DNA from: an uncultured Collinsella sp.
GTDB taxonomy: Bacteria > Actinomycetota > Coriobacteriia > Coriobacteriales > Coriobacteriaceae
Direction of reading: 5' to 3'
DNA: 59,401 bases
NCBI GenBank assembly: GCA_900541195.1
Contig: UQIY01000007.1
Location: forward strand, 1 to 59,401
Shown here: one piece after another, positions 16,122 through 23,877 of the stretch
Position numbering within the stretch: position 1 is the first letter of the stretch
Layout: every line of letters begins with the position of its first letter
Notes under the pieces: generated by a model
Databases searched by the model: none
Told to the model about the DNA's origin: nothing
Seen by the model: only the letters and a program-made list of their open reading frames with translations
Program-made: the position numbers and the translations under genes

Positions 16122-17858
16122 CTACTCACCTCCCTTCATTTGCGATTCCGCGATGGCGCGGTACACCTCGCAGGTTTCCATAAGCTCGCCATGCGTGCCC
16201 AAGCCCACGACCTCGCCGTCCTTGAGCACAACGATCTGGTCGGCATGCAAAATAGTCGAGATGCGCTGCGCGATGATGAGCACCGCGGCGTCGCGCGTCT
16301 CGTCCTGCAGCGCATGGCGCAGGGCCGCATCGGTCTTAAAGTCCAGGGCCGAAAAACTATCGTCGAAGATATACAGGTCGGCGCGCTTCATGAGCGCGCG
16401 AGCAATGGCCAGGCGCTGGCGCTGGCCGCCCGAAAAGTTCGTACCGCCCTGGGCAACCGGGGTATCGAGCCCCTGCGGTTGGTCGAGTACAAAGGTGCTC
16501 TGGGCAACCTCAAGCGCGTGAAGCATGTCGCCCTCGGTCGCGCCTTCGTTACCAAAGCGAAGGTTGCTCGCCACCGTGCCCGAGAACAGCCACGCCTTCT
16601 GCGGCACATAGGCAATGCGCCCGCGGATTTCATCTTGCGTAAGCTCGCGCAGGTCCACACCATTCAGGCGAATGGAGCCCTTGGTGGCATCGTGGAAGCG
16701 CAGCAGAAGCTTTGCCACCGTCGATTTGCCCGAGCCTGTCGAGCCAACGATCGCAGTCGTCTGACCGCGACGGCAGGCAAAGCTCAGGTCGCACAGGGTG
16801 TCCTCGTCGGCATCGTCAAAGCGAAACGACATGTGGTCGAACACAGCCACCGCATCGGCTTCGTCTTGGGGCTCGCGCGCCCCGTCATCCAGCGTGCGCT
16901 CGCCATCGACGATGCTCGGCTCAATCTCCAACACCTGCTGCGCACGGTTCAGGCACGCGGCAGCACGCGGAAGCGTCAGCACCACCATCTGGGCCATCAT
17001 CACAAAGAACAGGATCAGAATTGCATACTCCAGCACCGCCGAGATACTCGCAATCTGCATGGCGTGGGCGCCTACGCGGTTGCCGCCCACCCACAGCACC
17101 GCCACCTCGGCGATGTTCATCAAAAAGAAGCTTGAGCTGTCGAGGCCCACAAACAGGTGGTTGACTTTGATGGCGTTGGCGGCGTATTCGCTAAACACCT
17201 CGTCCAGACGCCGTTCCTCGTGGCGCTCCTTGTTAAACGCACGGATGACGCGCACGCCCACAATATTCTCGCGCAGCACCACGTTCATGCGGTCGATAAA
17301 GCCCTGTAGGCGCATAAAAATCGGCGCCGCGTTGGCAACCGTAAAGACCGCCGCCACCAGCACAATCGCAACGACTACGCCCAGAAGCGTGCCCATGGCG
17401 GGATCGATAAACCAGGCGAAGATGATGCCCGCCACAGCCAAAAACGGCACGGGCAGCACCAGCTGAATCGTCTGCAGAATCGCCTGCTGAATCACGTTGA
17501 TGTCGTTGAGCGAGCGCGTGATCATTGATCCGGTGCCAAAGCGCTCAAAATCGCTGGCCGCGAGCTCGAGCGATTTGTCGTACACGGCATTGCGGATATC
17601 GCAAGCCACGTTGGCGGCCAGGCGCGCCGAAAGATAGCAGCCCAGCACCGTGCCGCCGCTAGCCATGCTGGTCGCGATAAACATGTATAGGCCGTTGCGT
17701 AAAATGTAGTCGATATCGCCCGTGGTAATACCGGTGTTGACCATGTTCGCCAGCATCGTGGGAACCAGCAGCGTACCGACGTTATCCACCAGCAGCACCA
17801 GCAGCGTCACTGCGACAAGCCCTCGATAGGGCTTCAAAAACCTCATTAACAGTCGCAC
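16122..17858 (-). CDS. ABC exporter subunit with degenerate catalytic site (second pair)
   Basis: 578 aa half-transporter with six membrane segments in residues 12-300. Walker A is GSTGSGKST (372-380), signature FSGGQ (475-479), and Walker B ends IFDDSFSALD with Asp500 in place of the catalytic Glu, so it is the non-catalytic half of a heterodimer with the product of the next gene. Its ATG overlaps the TAA of the MarR gene, indicating translational coupling. The arrangement (degenerate subunit first, canonical second) is the same as in the pair at 3275-6991, so the two loci are probably paralogous. Confidence 0.9.
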   Translation of the reverse strand: MRLLMRFLKPYRGLVAVTLLVLLVDNVGTLLVPTMLANMVNTGITTGDIDYILRNGLYMFIATSMASGGTVLGCYLSARLAANVACDIRNAVYDKSLELAASDFERFGTGSMITRSLNDINVIQQAILQTIQLVLPVPFLAVAGIIFAWFIDPAMGTLLGVVVAIVLVAAVFTVANAAPIFMRLQGFIDRMNVVLRENIVGVRVIRAFNKERHEERRLDEVFSEYAANAIKVNHLFVGLDSSSFFLMNIAEVAVLWVGGNRVGAHAMQIASISAVLEYAILILFFVMMAQMVVLTLPRAAACLNRAQQVLEIEPSIVDGERTLDDGAREPQDEADAVAVFDHMSFRFDDADEDTLCDLSFACRRGQTTAIVGSTGSGKSTVAKLLLRFHDATKGSIRLNGVDLRELTQDEIRGRIAYVPQKAWLFSGTVASNLRFGNEGATEGDMLHALEVAQSTFVLDQPQGLDTPVAQGGTNFSGGQRQRLAIARALMKRADLYIFDDSFSALDFKTDAALRHALQDETRDAAVLIIAQRISTILHADQIVVLKDGEVVGLGTHGELMETCEVYRAIAESQMKGGE

Positions 17859-18346
17859 GACTCCCCCTCACCTTGATTCTCGGCTTGGCTCTCGGCAGCG
17901 ATATGCTGCTTAAAGGCATCGCACTCATCGCCGAGCACCTGAGAGAATTTGCCGATCAAGCGCATAATCTCGCGCTGCTCACATGGCTCAAGCGCGCCAA
18001 AGGCTCGCTGCTCGGCCTTGAGTGCCGGCAGCGCATAACGCTCGGCAAATCGCCTGCCCTCTTCGGTCAGGCTCACAACCTTGTTCTTACGACTGCCTTC
18101 GGCAAACCCCAACGTTGCGAAGCCCCGCGCCGTCAAGGTTTTAATTGCCGAGTTGATGGTCTGCTTGCTGTAGAACCATTCGCTTGTCAGACGGCTTACG
18201 GCAATACTGCCGCCCGCCGTGCTAGTGTCGACGAGCATCCAATAGGCGCAGTCCGAAAGGCCGCAGGCGCGCGAGAACTCCGAATAGATATGGTCGAGTC
18301 CATTGAGCAACCGATCGAAGTCGACCAGCATAACCGCACTATTCAT
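17846..18346 (-). CDS. MarR family transcriptional regulator
   Basis: 166 aa winged-helix protein. The DNA-binding region spans about residues 45-105: SRLTSEWFYSKQTINSAIKT is the recognition segment, then the wing LGFAEGSRKNKVVSLTEEG with the conserved Lys/Arg residues. The C-terminal helices form the dimer interface and the tail ends with CDC. It is the first gene of an operon with the two ABC exporter genes downstream (13-bp overlap with the first), so it most likely represses that exporter until a ligand binds. Candidate operators lie upstream at 18365-18413. Confidence 0.9.
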   Translation of the reverse strand: MNSAVMLVDFDRLLNGLDHIYSEFSRACGLSDCAYWMLVDTSTAGGSIAVSRLTSEWFYSKQTINSAIKTLTARGFATLGFAEGSRKNKVVSLTEEGRRFAERYALPALKAEQRAFGALEPCEQREIMRLIGKFSQVLGDECDAFKQHIAAESQAENQGEGESCDC

Positions 18347-18364
18347 CTATCCCACCATTCAATT

Positions 18365-18413
18365 GTCCGATTTTTGACCAATTATGTGTCTCTAGATTAG
18401 TCCGAGTTTTGAC
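18365..18413. promoter_or_regulatory. Direct-repeat candidate operator of the marR-exporter operon
   Basis: GTCCGATTTTTGAC (18365-18378) and GTCCGAGTTTTGAC (18400-18413) differ at one base and start 35 bp apart, directly upstream of the MarR start codon. Confidence 0.5.
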
Positions 18414-18465
18414 TATCGTCAACAGGCTCTCCGCAAATGCGTGCATTTTTATGGCCTATCGGCAG

Positions 18466-18501
18466 AAAAAGACCGCCGGCGCGGGGGCGGCGCCAGCGGT
18501 C
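18466..18501 (-). terminator. Terminator of small unknown gene
   Basis: GACCGCCGGCGC...GGCGCCAGCGGTC stem; the minus strand ends in TTTTT, about 27 bp beyond the stop of the 96-aa gene. Confidence 0.8.
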
Positions 18502-18527
18502 ACGTGAAAATCGGGTTTTATTGCCTG

Positions 18528-18818
18528 TTAAGCGGCGACGGCCTCATAGACCGTAGCGCCCGAGAAGCTGTCATGCAGGCTCTTGCCGGCAATCCACGGC
18601 AGCTCGACGACCTCGCAGACCGTGTTGACCAACTCAGAACAGTCAGTAAAGTGGCCCTTGTCGTTGAGGGCCTCGCAATCCTGAACACGCCAATAGCCAT
18701 CGGTGTGCGTGATGTAGTACTCGTGATCGTTGATCGACACGAAAGCGCGCGTCTTGGAACGCAGCAGCTTCAGAAATCCTTCGAAATCGGTCTCGACGAC
18801 ATCTCCAGCCTGGAACAT
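18528..18818 (-). CDS. Small conserved-looking protein of unknown function
   Basis: 96 aa cytoplasmic protein, no signal or membrane segment. I do not recognise a family. The start ATG 18818 has an excellent ribosome-binding site (AGGAGGTAACATC before ATG) and the gene ends in a clear terminator, so it is a real single-gene unit. The sequence contains FVSINDHEYYITHTDGYWRV, an aromatic beta-rich segment, and three cysteines in the second half. The gene is monocistronic between the MarR operon and the nitroreductase. Confidence 0.7.
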   Translation of the reverse strand: MFQAGDVVETDFEGFLKLLRSKTRAFVSINDHEYYITHTDGYWRVQDCEALNDKGHFTDCSELVNTVCEVVELPWIAGKSLHDSFSGATVYEAVAA

Positions 18819-19112
18819 GATGTTACCTCCTGGCCCGGCGCCACCACGGCGCATTGATAAACGTTGGTACTCCTTTAGTAAAACCTTTATCAGAGGTTAT
18901 GCGTTCGTCATTTAGGCAAGTGGTAAAAAACCGCAGGGTAGACGGGATAAAACGTTTAACCATCCCATTTGTTTGTCACATTCTGAAGGTACTTTTATGC
19001 AAACCTACTTTGCCAATTGAAATCTATCCTTTTGGCCGGGCAATTGACCGTCTATCGTTTGAGTCCGACGGGTATGAACGGGGCATCTGCAACGCCACCG
19101 CAAGGAGACACC

Positions 19113-19634
19113 ATGGAGACTATCGAAGCGCTCATTCACCGTCGCAGCTGCCGCAACTACAGCAATCGTCCCGTCGAGACCGAAAAGCTTGCACGTATTA
19201 TCGAAGCCGGCCAATATGCACCGAGCGGCATGGGCCGCCAGCCGGTGACGTTTGTCGCCGTCACCGACCCCGCGACCGTCGAGCGTCTCTCACAGCTCAA
19301 CGCCCAGGTCATGGGCAGCAACAGCGACCCCTTCTATGGCGCCAAGACCGTTGTGGTGGTGCTGGTTGACCGCAGCGTGCCCACACATCTGGAAGACGGC
19401 TCGCTCGCTATGGGCAACTTGCTCAACGCTGCCTATGCACTGGGTGTCGATTCGTGCTGGATTCACCGCGCGCATGAGGTCTTTGACTCGCCCGAGGGCC
19501 TGGAGCTGCTGGCCAGCTGGGGCCTGCCCGCCGACGGCAGTCTGCGCGGTGTCGGTAACTGCATTCTTGGCTACGCCGAGGACACGCTACCCGAGCCCAA
19601 ACCCCGCCGCGACAACATCATCTACGTAAGGTAA
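19113..19634 (+). CDS. Nitroreductase family protein
   Basis: 173 aa FMN-dependent NAD(P)H oxidoreductase. The N-terminal FMN-phosphate motif RRSCRNYSNRPV (about 9-20) and the substrate-side segment AGQYAPSGMGRQPVTFVAV (about 31-49) are typical; the central SLAMGNLLNAAYALGVDSCW and the C-terminal GNCILGYAE also fit. ATG 19113 is preceded by AAGGAGAC. It is a short form of the family, as found in many anaerobes, and works as a homodimer. The natural substrate is not deducible. The 258 bp upstream contain A/T-rich promoter-like sequence but no clear operator. Confidence 0.9.
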   Translation: METIEALIHRRSCRNYSNRPVETEKLARIIEAGQYAPSGMGRQPVTFVAVTDPATVERLSQLNAQVMGSNSDPFYGAKTVVVVLVDRSVPTHLEDGSLAMGNLLNAAYALGVDSCWIHRAHEVFDSPEGLELLASWGLPADGSLRGVGNCILGYAEDTLPEPKPRRDNIIYVR

Positions 19635-19649
19635 CCCAGGAGCGTCAGC

Positions 19650-19688
19650 GGGGTGGCTAATTTGGGACGGGGCTATTTTAGCTACCCC
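19650..19688. repeat. GGGACGG-core hairpin repeat, copy 2
   Basis: Stem GGGGTGGCTAA (19650-19660) pairs with TTAGCTACCCC (19678-19688); the loop contains TTTGGGACGGGGCTATT. The core matches that at 7309-7340. It lies between convergent genes. Confidence 0.6.
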
Positions 19689-19697
19689 ACTCGCAAC

Positions 19698-20273
19698 TTA
19701 TATTGACGTCGCCGTTGTCGTCGTTTCGTTCGTCTGGGCCGTTTCGACGTCGTCGCCTTGCTTGTCTTCGTCCTTTTGCGCATCGGCGATGGTGGAGGCC
19801 GCCGCAACGATACCGCGCTGGGGCGCGACACCCGTCTGGGTCTGAGCGCCCTCGATAACTTCTGTGCCTACATGCGCGAGCTCGGGCGATTTAAACATTG
19901 CGTCCAAGTTGGCGCCACCGCCGGCGTAGCCAAGCGCAGCGAGTGCGATGACGATCACTGCAACGGCGGCCACGATCGGCACGTAGCGATGCCAGCCGGC
20001 GGGATTGAGCCCGCTGCGGCGAGCCGCCCCGCGGCTGATGTAGCCGAGCGTTCCGTCGTGCTTGAGCTTTGAGCCCACCACGCGTTTGCGGCCCCACAGC
20101 GAGGACTCTGCCTGCATTGCCAAGCGGGCGCTTGCCGAAGGATAGCCGTATTTAGTGCGCTTGAACGAGCCATCAAACCCCGAGGCGTGTTTGCCCCACG
20201 TCACCGATGTCGTGCGTCGGTTAACCGGCGCGGCGCTCCGCCTTCTGCGGCTCGGTTTTGAAGTCTCAGCCAT
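19698..20273 (-). CDS. Single-pass membrane protein of unknown function
   Basis: 191 aa. The N-terminal about 105 residues are basic and Ser/Arg-rich (SRRRRSAAPVNRR), predicted cytoplasmic. One membrane helix lies at about 111-131 (VPIVAAVAVIVIALAALGYA) and an acidic Thr/Gln-rich tail follows (TNETTTTATS at the end). No recognised domain. ATG 20273 has GAGGGCAT just upstream; the frame extends 18 codons further without a ribosome-binding site. The layout resembles small envelope-associated proteins, but no function can be assigned. It shares its strand with the NtrC-like regulator 85 bp upstream and may be co-transcribed. Confidence 0.65.
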   Translation of the reverse strand: MAETSKPSRRRRSAAPVNRRTTSVTWGKHASGFDGSFKRTKYGYPSASARLAMQAESSLWGRKRVVGSKLKHDGTLGYISRGAARRSGLNPAGWHRYVPIVAAVAVIVIALAALGYAGGGANLDAMFKSPELAHVGTEVIEGAQTQTGVAPQRGIVAAASTIADAQKDEDKQGDDVETAQTNETTTTATSI

Positions 20274-20357
20274 ATGCCCTCGCACGCCGTAACCAAATCG
20301 AAACAATAACGCTTTGGACTGTAGCACACGCGTCGCGCGCGGTCACGGGCGCCTCGC

Positions 20358-21575
20358 TCAACGGTCATCGTCCTTCAGCAAGCGCCACAGCGTTGTACGG
20401 CTTATGCCCAGCACCTCCGCCGCACGGGTTCGGTTGCCGTGGAGATGGTCTACAACCAGATGCGCGATATCTCGCTCGGTATCGGCCAGCGGTCGCAGGA
20501 TATACAGGTCACTTTCGAGCGTCGGGGTGCCAAAGGTTGCGGTCTTAATCACGTCCTCTTGGGCGAGCACTTCCTCCGCCACAGCGCGGTCCACCGTGCC
20601 CGTCCCCGCCAATATATACAGTCGTTCCGAGACCTCGCGGAGCTGCAGATAATTGCGCGGCCAGCGGTAAGCATCGAGCGTCTTCGTCGCCGCGGCAGAC
20701 AGCGTGGGTGCTGCTGTCTCAAATGCATCAGCGAGATATTCCAAATAGCGCGCAACCTTCGTCGACGCGGCTCCCTGCTCGGCGATTGCCGGCGCCACGC
20801 TCACCGCGCAGGCGAAGCGCTCGGTCACAAACGCGGCTTGATCACTTTCGCCGCCGCCCGGCATGTCATTCGCTGTCAGCACCACATGGCAGCGCGTCGC
20901 CAACGCGGTGTCGGTCATCGTGGAGACCAGCTCGCGGAGGCGCTGGGGGCCAACCGCGTTCCAGCCCTCAATGCAAAGGGTCAGCCCCGTTTGGAACAAC
21001 GGCGATTCGGCGCTTTTGAGCACATAGCGCCAACCACGCTCGGTGAGCTCATCGAGCGCAACGGAAACAAAGGGCTGACCGGCAAAAGGACCGTCCAGAT
21101 AGAGGCGCTTGGCGATCTCGACCTGACCCGCTCCCAGCTCGCCCTCGAACATAAGGGGCACGCCGCGCGCATAGCTCTCGGCAACCGGTGCAGCCACCGA
21201 GGCCGCCCCCTCAACGATGCCGTACGCGCTCGATTCGTAGCGGACCCCGACTTCGTCGGCGTTGAGCCACTCGATGCCCGCATGCGCCGCGGCACCGCGC
21301 ACCTCGCGGACCACGACGACCCAAAGGCCCCCGCCCTCTTTGTCGGTGGGGCGAACGGTCAGGCTCAGGCGCGTACCCGCACGCCCCATAACCAGACGCG
21401 CACCGTCTCCTATACGGTCGAGACGCTCAGCGACAAAAGCTGCCGCATCCCGCTCAAGCGCCGCGTCATTCATGGTCGAGATCGCGACGTCCCCACGCGC
21501 ATCGATTGCCAATGCCGAGGCCCCGGCAGCAGCTAGGGCATCGGTCAAGATGTTCAGCTTGGCATCGCTATCCAT
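20358..21575 (-). CDS. NtrC/PrpR-like regulator with decayed AAA+ domain and Fis HTH
   Basis: 405 aa. Residues 1-120 form an unrecognised sensory-type domain. Residues about 125-325 align by pattern with the AAA+ domain of sigma-54 activators (PLMFEGELGAGQVEIAKRL, QPFVSVALDEL, SPLFQTGLTLCIEGW, RWPRNYLQLREVSERLYIL). However, the Walker A position reads GELGAGQVE with no lysine, the Walker B acidic pair is not seen and the GAFTGA loop that contacts sigma-54 is missing. Residues 369-403 are an intact Fis-type helix-turn-helix (RTRAAEVLGISRTTLWRLL). Most Actinobacteria lack sigma-54, so this is probably an ATPase-dead regulator acting with another sigma factor. ATG 21575 is chosen because GGGGC lies upstream and family similarity starts there. 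A structured leader precedes it. Confidence 0.78.
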   Translation of the reverse strand: MDSDAKLNILTDALAAAGASALAIDARGDVAISTMNDAALERDAAAFVAERLDRIGDGARLVMGRAGTRLSLTVRPTDKEGGGLWVVVVREVRGAAAHAGIEWLNADEVGVRYESSAYGIVEGAASVAAPVAESYARGVPLMFEGELGAGQVEIAKRLYLDGPFAGQPFVSVALDELTERGWRYVLKSAESPLFQTGLTLCIEGWNAVGPQRLRELVSTMTDTALATRCHVVLTANDMPGGGESDQAAFVTERFACAVSVAPAIAEQGAASTKVARYLEYLADAFETAAPTLSAAATKTLDAYRWPRNYLQLREVSERLYILAGTGTVDRAVAEEVLAQEDVIKTATFGTPTLESDLYILRPLADTERDIAHLVVDHLHGNRTRAAEVLGISRTTLWRLLKDDDR

Positions 21576-21628
21576 GATTTGCCCCTGTCCGCGGCGACGT
21601 GCAACCGCCGACGGTCGTACGACCGAGT

Positions 21629-21643
21629 GTTTCAAAATTGAAC
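21629..21643. promoter_or_regulatory. Palindromic candidate operator
   Basis: GTTTCAAAATTGAAC, an imperfect palindrome 54 bp upstream of the NtrC-like regulator start codon. A site for autoregulation is possible. Confidence 0.3.
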
Positions 21644-21657
21644 GATATTGCTCACCA

Positions 21658-21800
21658 AACACTATAGGGCAGAAAGCGCCGTCCTGCGAGTATAGGTGTT
21701 GCCCCGCATCGCCATCCTGGCGGGGCGATAAGAGCTCTTCGGGACTTATAAACCTGCGGACAAGCCATACCCGCAAGAGCTCCTATCGCTCCACCGCAGG
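21658..21800. ncRNA. Candidate structured RNA with H-type pseudoknot
   Basis: Three adjoining structures in the intergenic region. (1) Stem-loop 21658-21700: AACACTATA pairs with TATAGGTGTT (one bulge), with GCAG/CTGC inside. (2) Hairpin 21701-21726: GCCC...GGGC enclosing CGCCA-TCC-TGGCG. (3) A long stem 21725-21743 with 21770-21789 (GCGATA, GAGCTCTT and GGG pairing with CCC, AAGAGCTC and TATCGC), with CCTGCGG (21753-21759) in its loop pairing with CCGCAGG (21794-21800) after the stem, giving a pseudoknot. On the minus strand it would be the leader of the NtrC-like regulator. No poly-T follows in either direction. Confidence 0.4.
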
Positions 21801-21834
21801 CATGCGCTCACCAGCACGCAAATAAGCTACTTCT

Positions 21835-22869
21835 CTACCAGATTCCCAGCACGTGCTGCATTCCCAAACTCATGCACGCAATGCCAATCCAGCAGCAAAA
21901 GCCCAGCGCGATGGGCTTGCCGCCCTTTTTGACCAGCTCGACGATATCGGTATTAAAACCAATAGCCGCCATGGCCATCACAATAAAGAACTTCGACAGC
22001 TCCTTGATGGGCGCCGTGATGGACACAGGAAGCTGAAACACCGTGGTGATCACGCTCGCCAGCACAAAGAACAGCACAAACATGGGAAACGCGCGTTTAA
22101 GCGAGAACGTGCTCTTAGCGTCGCCACCGGCCTTGCGTGCCAGATGCATCTGCCAGCATGCGAGGACCAACGTGATGGGAATAATGGCCAGCGTCCTGGT
22201 GAGCTTGACCACCGTGGCGCTCTCGAGCACATTGGCGCCGGGATGCATGCTGTCCCAAGCGCTCGCCGCAGCCGTTACGGACGAGGTGTCGTTGATGGCG
22301 GTACCGGCAAACAGGCCAAAGCCCTCGTTGGTCAGCCCGAGCATGCCGCCGAGCGTCGGAAACACGAGCGCCGCGATAACGTTAAACAGGAAGATGACCG
22401 AAATAGCCTGGGCAATCTCGCGATCGTCGGCATCGATGACGGGTGCGGTCGCGGCGATGGCAGAACCGCCGCAAATCGACGAACCCACACCCACAAGCGT
22501 CGCGATCTTGCCCGGCACGTTCATGACGCGGCAGAGCACAAAGGCAATGACAAGCGATGTCGAGATTGTCGCCACGATAATCGGCAACGACTGGGCGCCC
22601 TTGGACAGAATCTGGGAGAGGTTCATGCCAAAGCCAAGCAGGATAACCGCGTACTGCAAGACTTTTTTGGACGTATAGGTAACGCCGGCGGCGAGCTGTT
22701 CGCGACGATTCTTGGGAAAGACGAGCGCCAGGACCATGCCAAAGAGGATGGCGAATACCGGACCGCCGACCACCTCAATCTGTTTGCCGAGCAACGTCGC
22801 GGGAATGGCGATGATCAGGCAGAACAAGACGCCTTTCCAGCGCTCGCGTACGATGTTTGCCAGTTGCAT
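21835..22869 (-). CDS. YeiH family putative sulfate exporter
   Basis: 344 aa polytopic membrane protein of the UPF0324/PSE (YeiH) family, with about ten hydrophobic segments. Family landmarks: VGGPVFAILFGMVLAL, YAVILLGFGMNLSQI, GVGSSICGGSAIAATAPVI (about 126-144) and GTAINDTSSVTAAA (about 190-203), and the C-terminal FFIVMAMAAIGFNTDI. ATG 22869 is preceded by AAGGAATCC. The function is only presumed (sulfate or sulfonate export). It is divergent from a GntR/FCD regulator with about 190 bp between the start codons, so that regulator is the likely controller. Confidence 0.9.
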   Translation of the reverse strand: MQLANIVRERWKGVLFCLIIAIPATLLGKQIEVVGGPVFAILFGMVLALVFPKNRREQLAAGVTYTSKKVLQYAVILLGFGMNLSQILSKGAQSLPIIVATISTSLVIAFVLCRVMNVPGKIATLVGVGSSICGGSAIAATAPVIDADDREIAQAISVIFLFNVIAALVFPTLGGMLGLTNEGFGLFAGTAINDTSSVTAAASAWDSMHPGANVLESATVVKLTRTLAIIPITLVLACWQMHLARKAGGDAKSTFSLKRAFPMFVLFFVLASVITTVFQLPVSITAPIKELSKFFIVMAMAAIGFNTDIVELVKKGGKPIALGFCCWIGIACMSLGMQHVLGIW

Positions 22870-23062
22870 ATGGGATTCCTTCTTTCTATTTCACGTTTGC
22901 GACGGCTTATGATACGGCAACATTGAGCGCAGCCTTGCGCAAACACAGACTAAGATGCCGCAATAGTTCTCAGGCAACAGCCGAATTACCCACCGCGGAG
23001 AGCTGATTCGCGGCATAATTAACAACTGACATATGAGTTTGATAGAACAGTTGCGAGGCGCT

Positions 23063-23764
23063 ATGGAAGAATCGATGCACGTCGGCGAGCAGGAAACGAG
23101 CCTACAGGACCAGTCCTATCACACCATTCGACGCAAAATCGTCTACCTGGACTACAAGCCGGGCGAAAAGCTGGGCGTCAAGCAACTTTGCGACGACCTG
23201 GATATGGGTCGCACGCCCGTGCGCGAGGCTTTGGTTCGCTTGGCGCAGGAAGGCCTGGTGCGCACCGTGCCCCAGAGCGGCACCTATGTCTCGCCCATCA
23301 ACCTCACCCTTGCCGAGAGTGCCTGTTACATCCGCGAGCATCTGGAAAAGCAGGTGATCGTGGAGTGCTGCGCGCGCGCCACGTCGGCTGGCATCGAGCA
23401 GCTCGACCGCGCCATCGCGCTGCAGGAAAAGGCCATGGCCGAAGAGGATCGCATCGGCTTCTTTTTGAGCGACAACCTCATGCATCACATGATTTTTAGC
23501 ATCGCATGTCGCAGCACCGTGTGGTCGTGGCTCGAAGAGACCAATGCCGACCTGGAGCGCTTCCGCTGGCTGCGCGCCGCCACGCAGGTTCTCGACAATC
23601 AGGACATCGTGAACGAGCACGAGCAGATTCGCCGTGCTATCGCCGGTCGCGACCCCATCGAAGCGAGCTTTTTGGTCAGCAAGCACCTGCACATGATGTT
23701 CCGCAACCAAACCGAGGTTCTGGACCAGTTCCCCGAGTACTTCGAGACCAGCAAGCTCCGCTAA
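23063..23764 (+). CDS. GntR family regulator (FadR/FCD type)
   Basis: About 233 aa. The N-terminal winged helix includes YHTIRRKIVYLDYKPGEKLG and GRTPVREALVRLAQEGLVRT, the classical GntR recognition region, with the wing PQSGTYVSPI. The C-terminal helical FCD ligand domain has the Asp/His set expected for a metal-bound carboxylate effector (SDNLMHHMIF, NEHEQIRRAI, KHLHMMF). ATG 23063 has GAGG four bases upstream; the ATG at 23033 lacks a ribosome-binding site. It lies divergent from the YeiH-type transporter and probably regulates it. A GGGACAG hairpin follows the stop codon at once. Confidence 0.88.
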   Translation: MEESMHVGEQETSLQDQSYHTIRRKIVYLDYKPGEKLGVKQLCDDLDMGRTPVREALVRLAQEGLVRTVPQSGTYVSPINLTLAESACYIREHLEKQVIVECCARATSAGIEQLDRAIALQEKAMAEEDRIGFFLSDNLMHHMIFSIACRSTVWSWLEETNADLERFRWLRAATQVLDNQDIVNEHEQIRRAIAGRDPIEASFLVSKHLHMMFRNQTEVLDQFPEYFETSKLR

Positions 23765-23810
23765 CCTGCCAAAAAGGGACAGGTTTATTTTGGCAGGTTT
23801 TATCCGGGCA
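23763..23810. repeat. GGGACAG-core hairpin repeat
   Basis: Stem AACCTGCCAAAA (23763-23774) pairs perfectly with TTTTGGCAGGTT (23788-23799); the loop is AGGGACAGGTTTA and TTATCCGGGCAAA follows. Copies at 25952-25990 (reverse), 29141-29175 and 31227-31260 have the same core and flank. Confidence 0.7.
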
Positions 23811-23820
23811 AATGCAACAA

Positions 23821-23852
23821 GGCCCGGCTCCGTCTTGATGCGGAGCCGGGCC
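23821..23852. terminator. glmS / GntR-FCD convergent terminator
   Basis: Perfect 12-bp stem GGCCCGGCTCCG/CGGAGCCGGGCC with an 8-nt loop between two convergent genes; T-runs are weak on both sides. Confidence 0.65.
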
Positions 23853-23877
23853 TTAGTCGCTAGAACGGCGGAACCAA

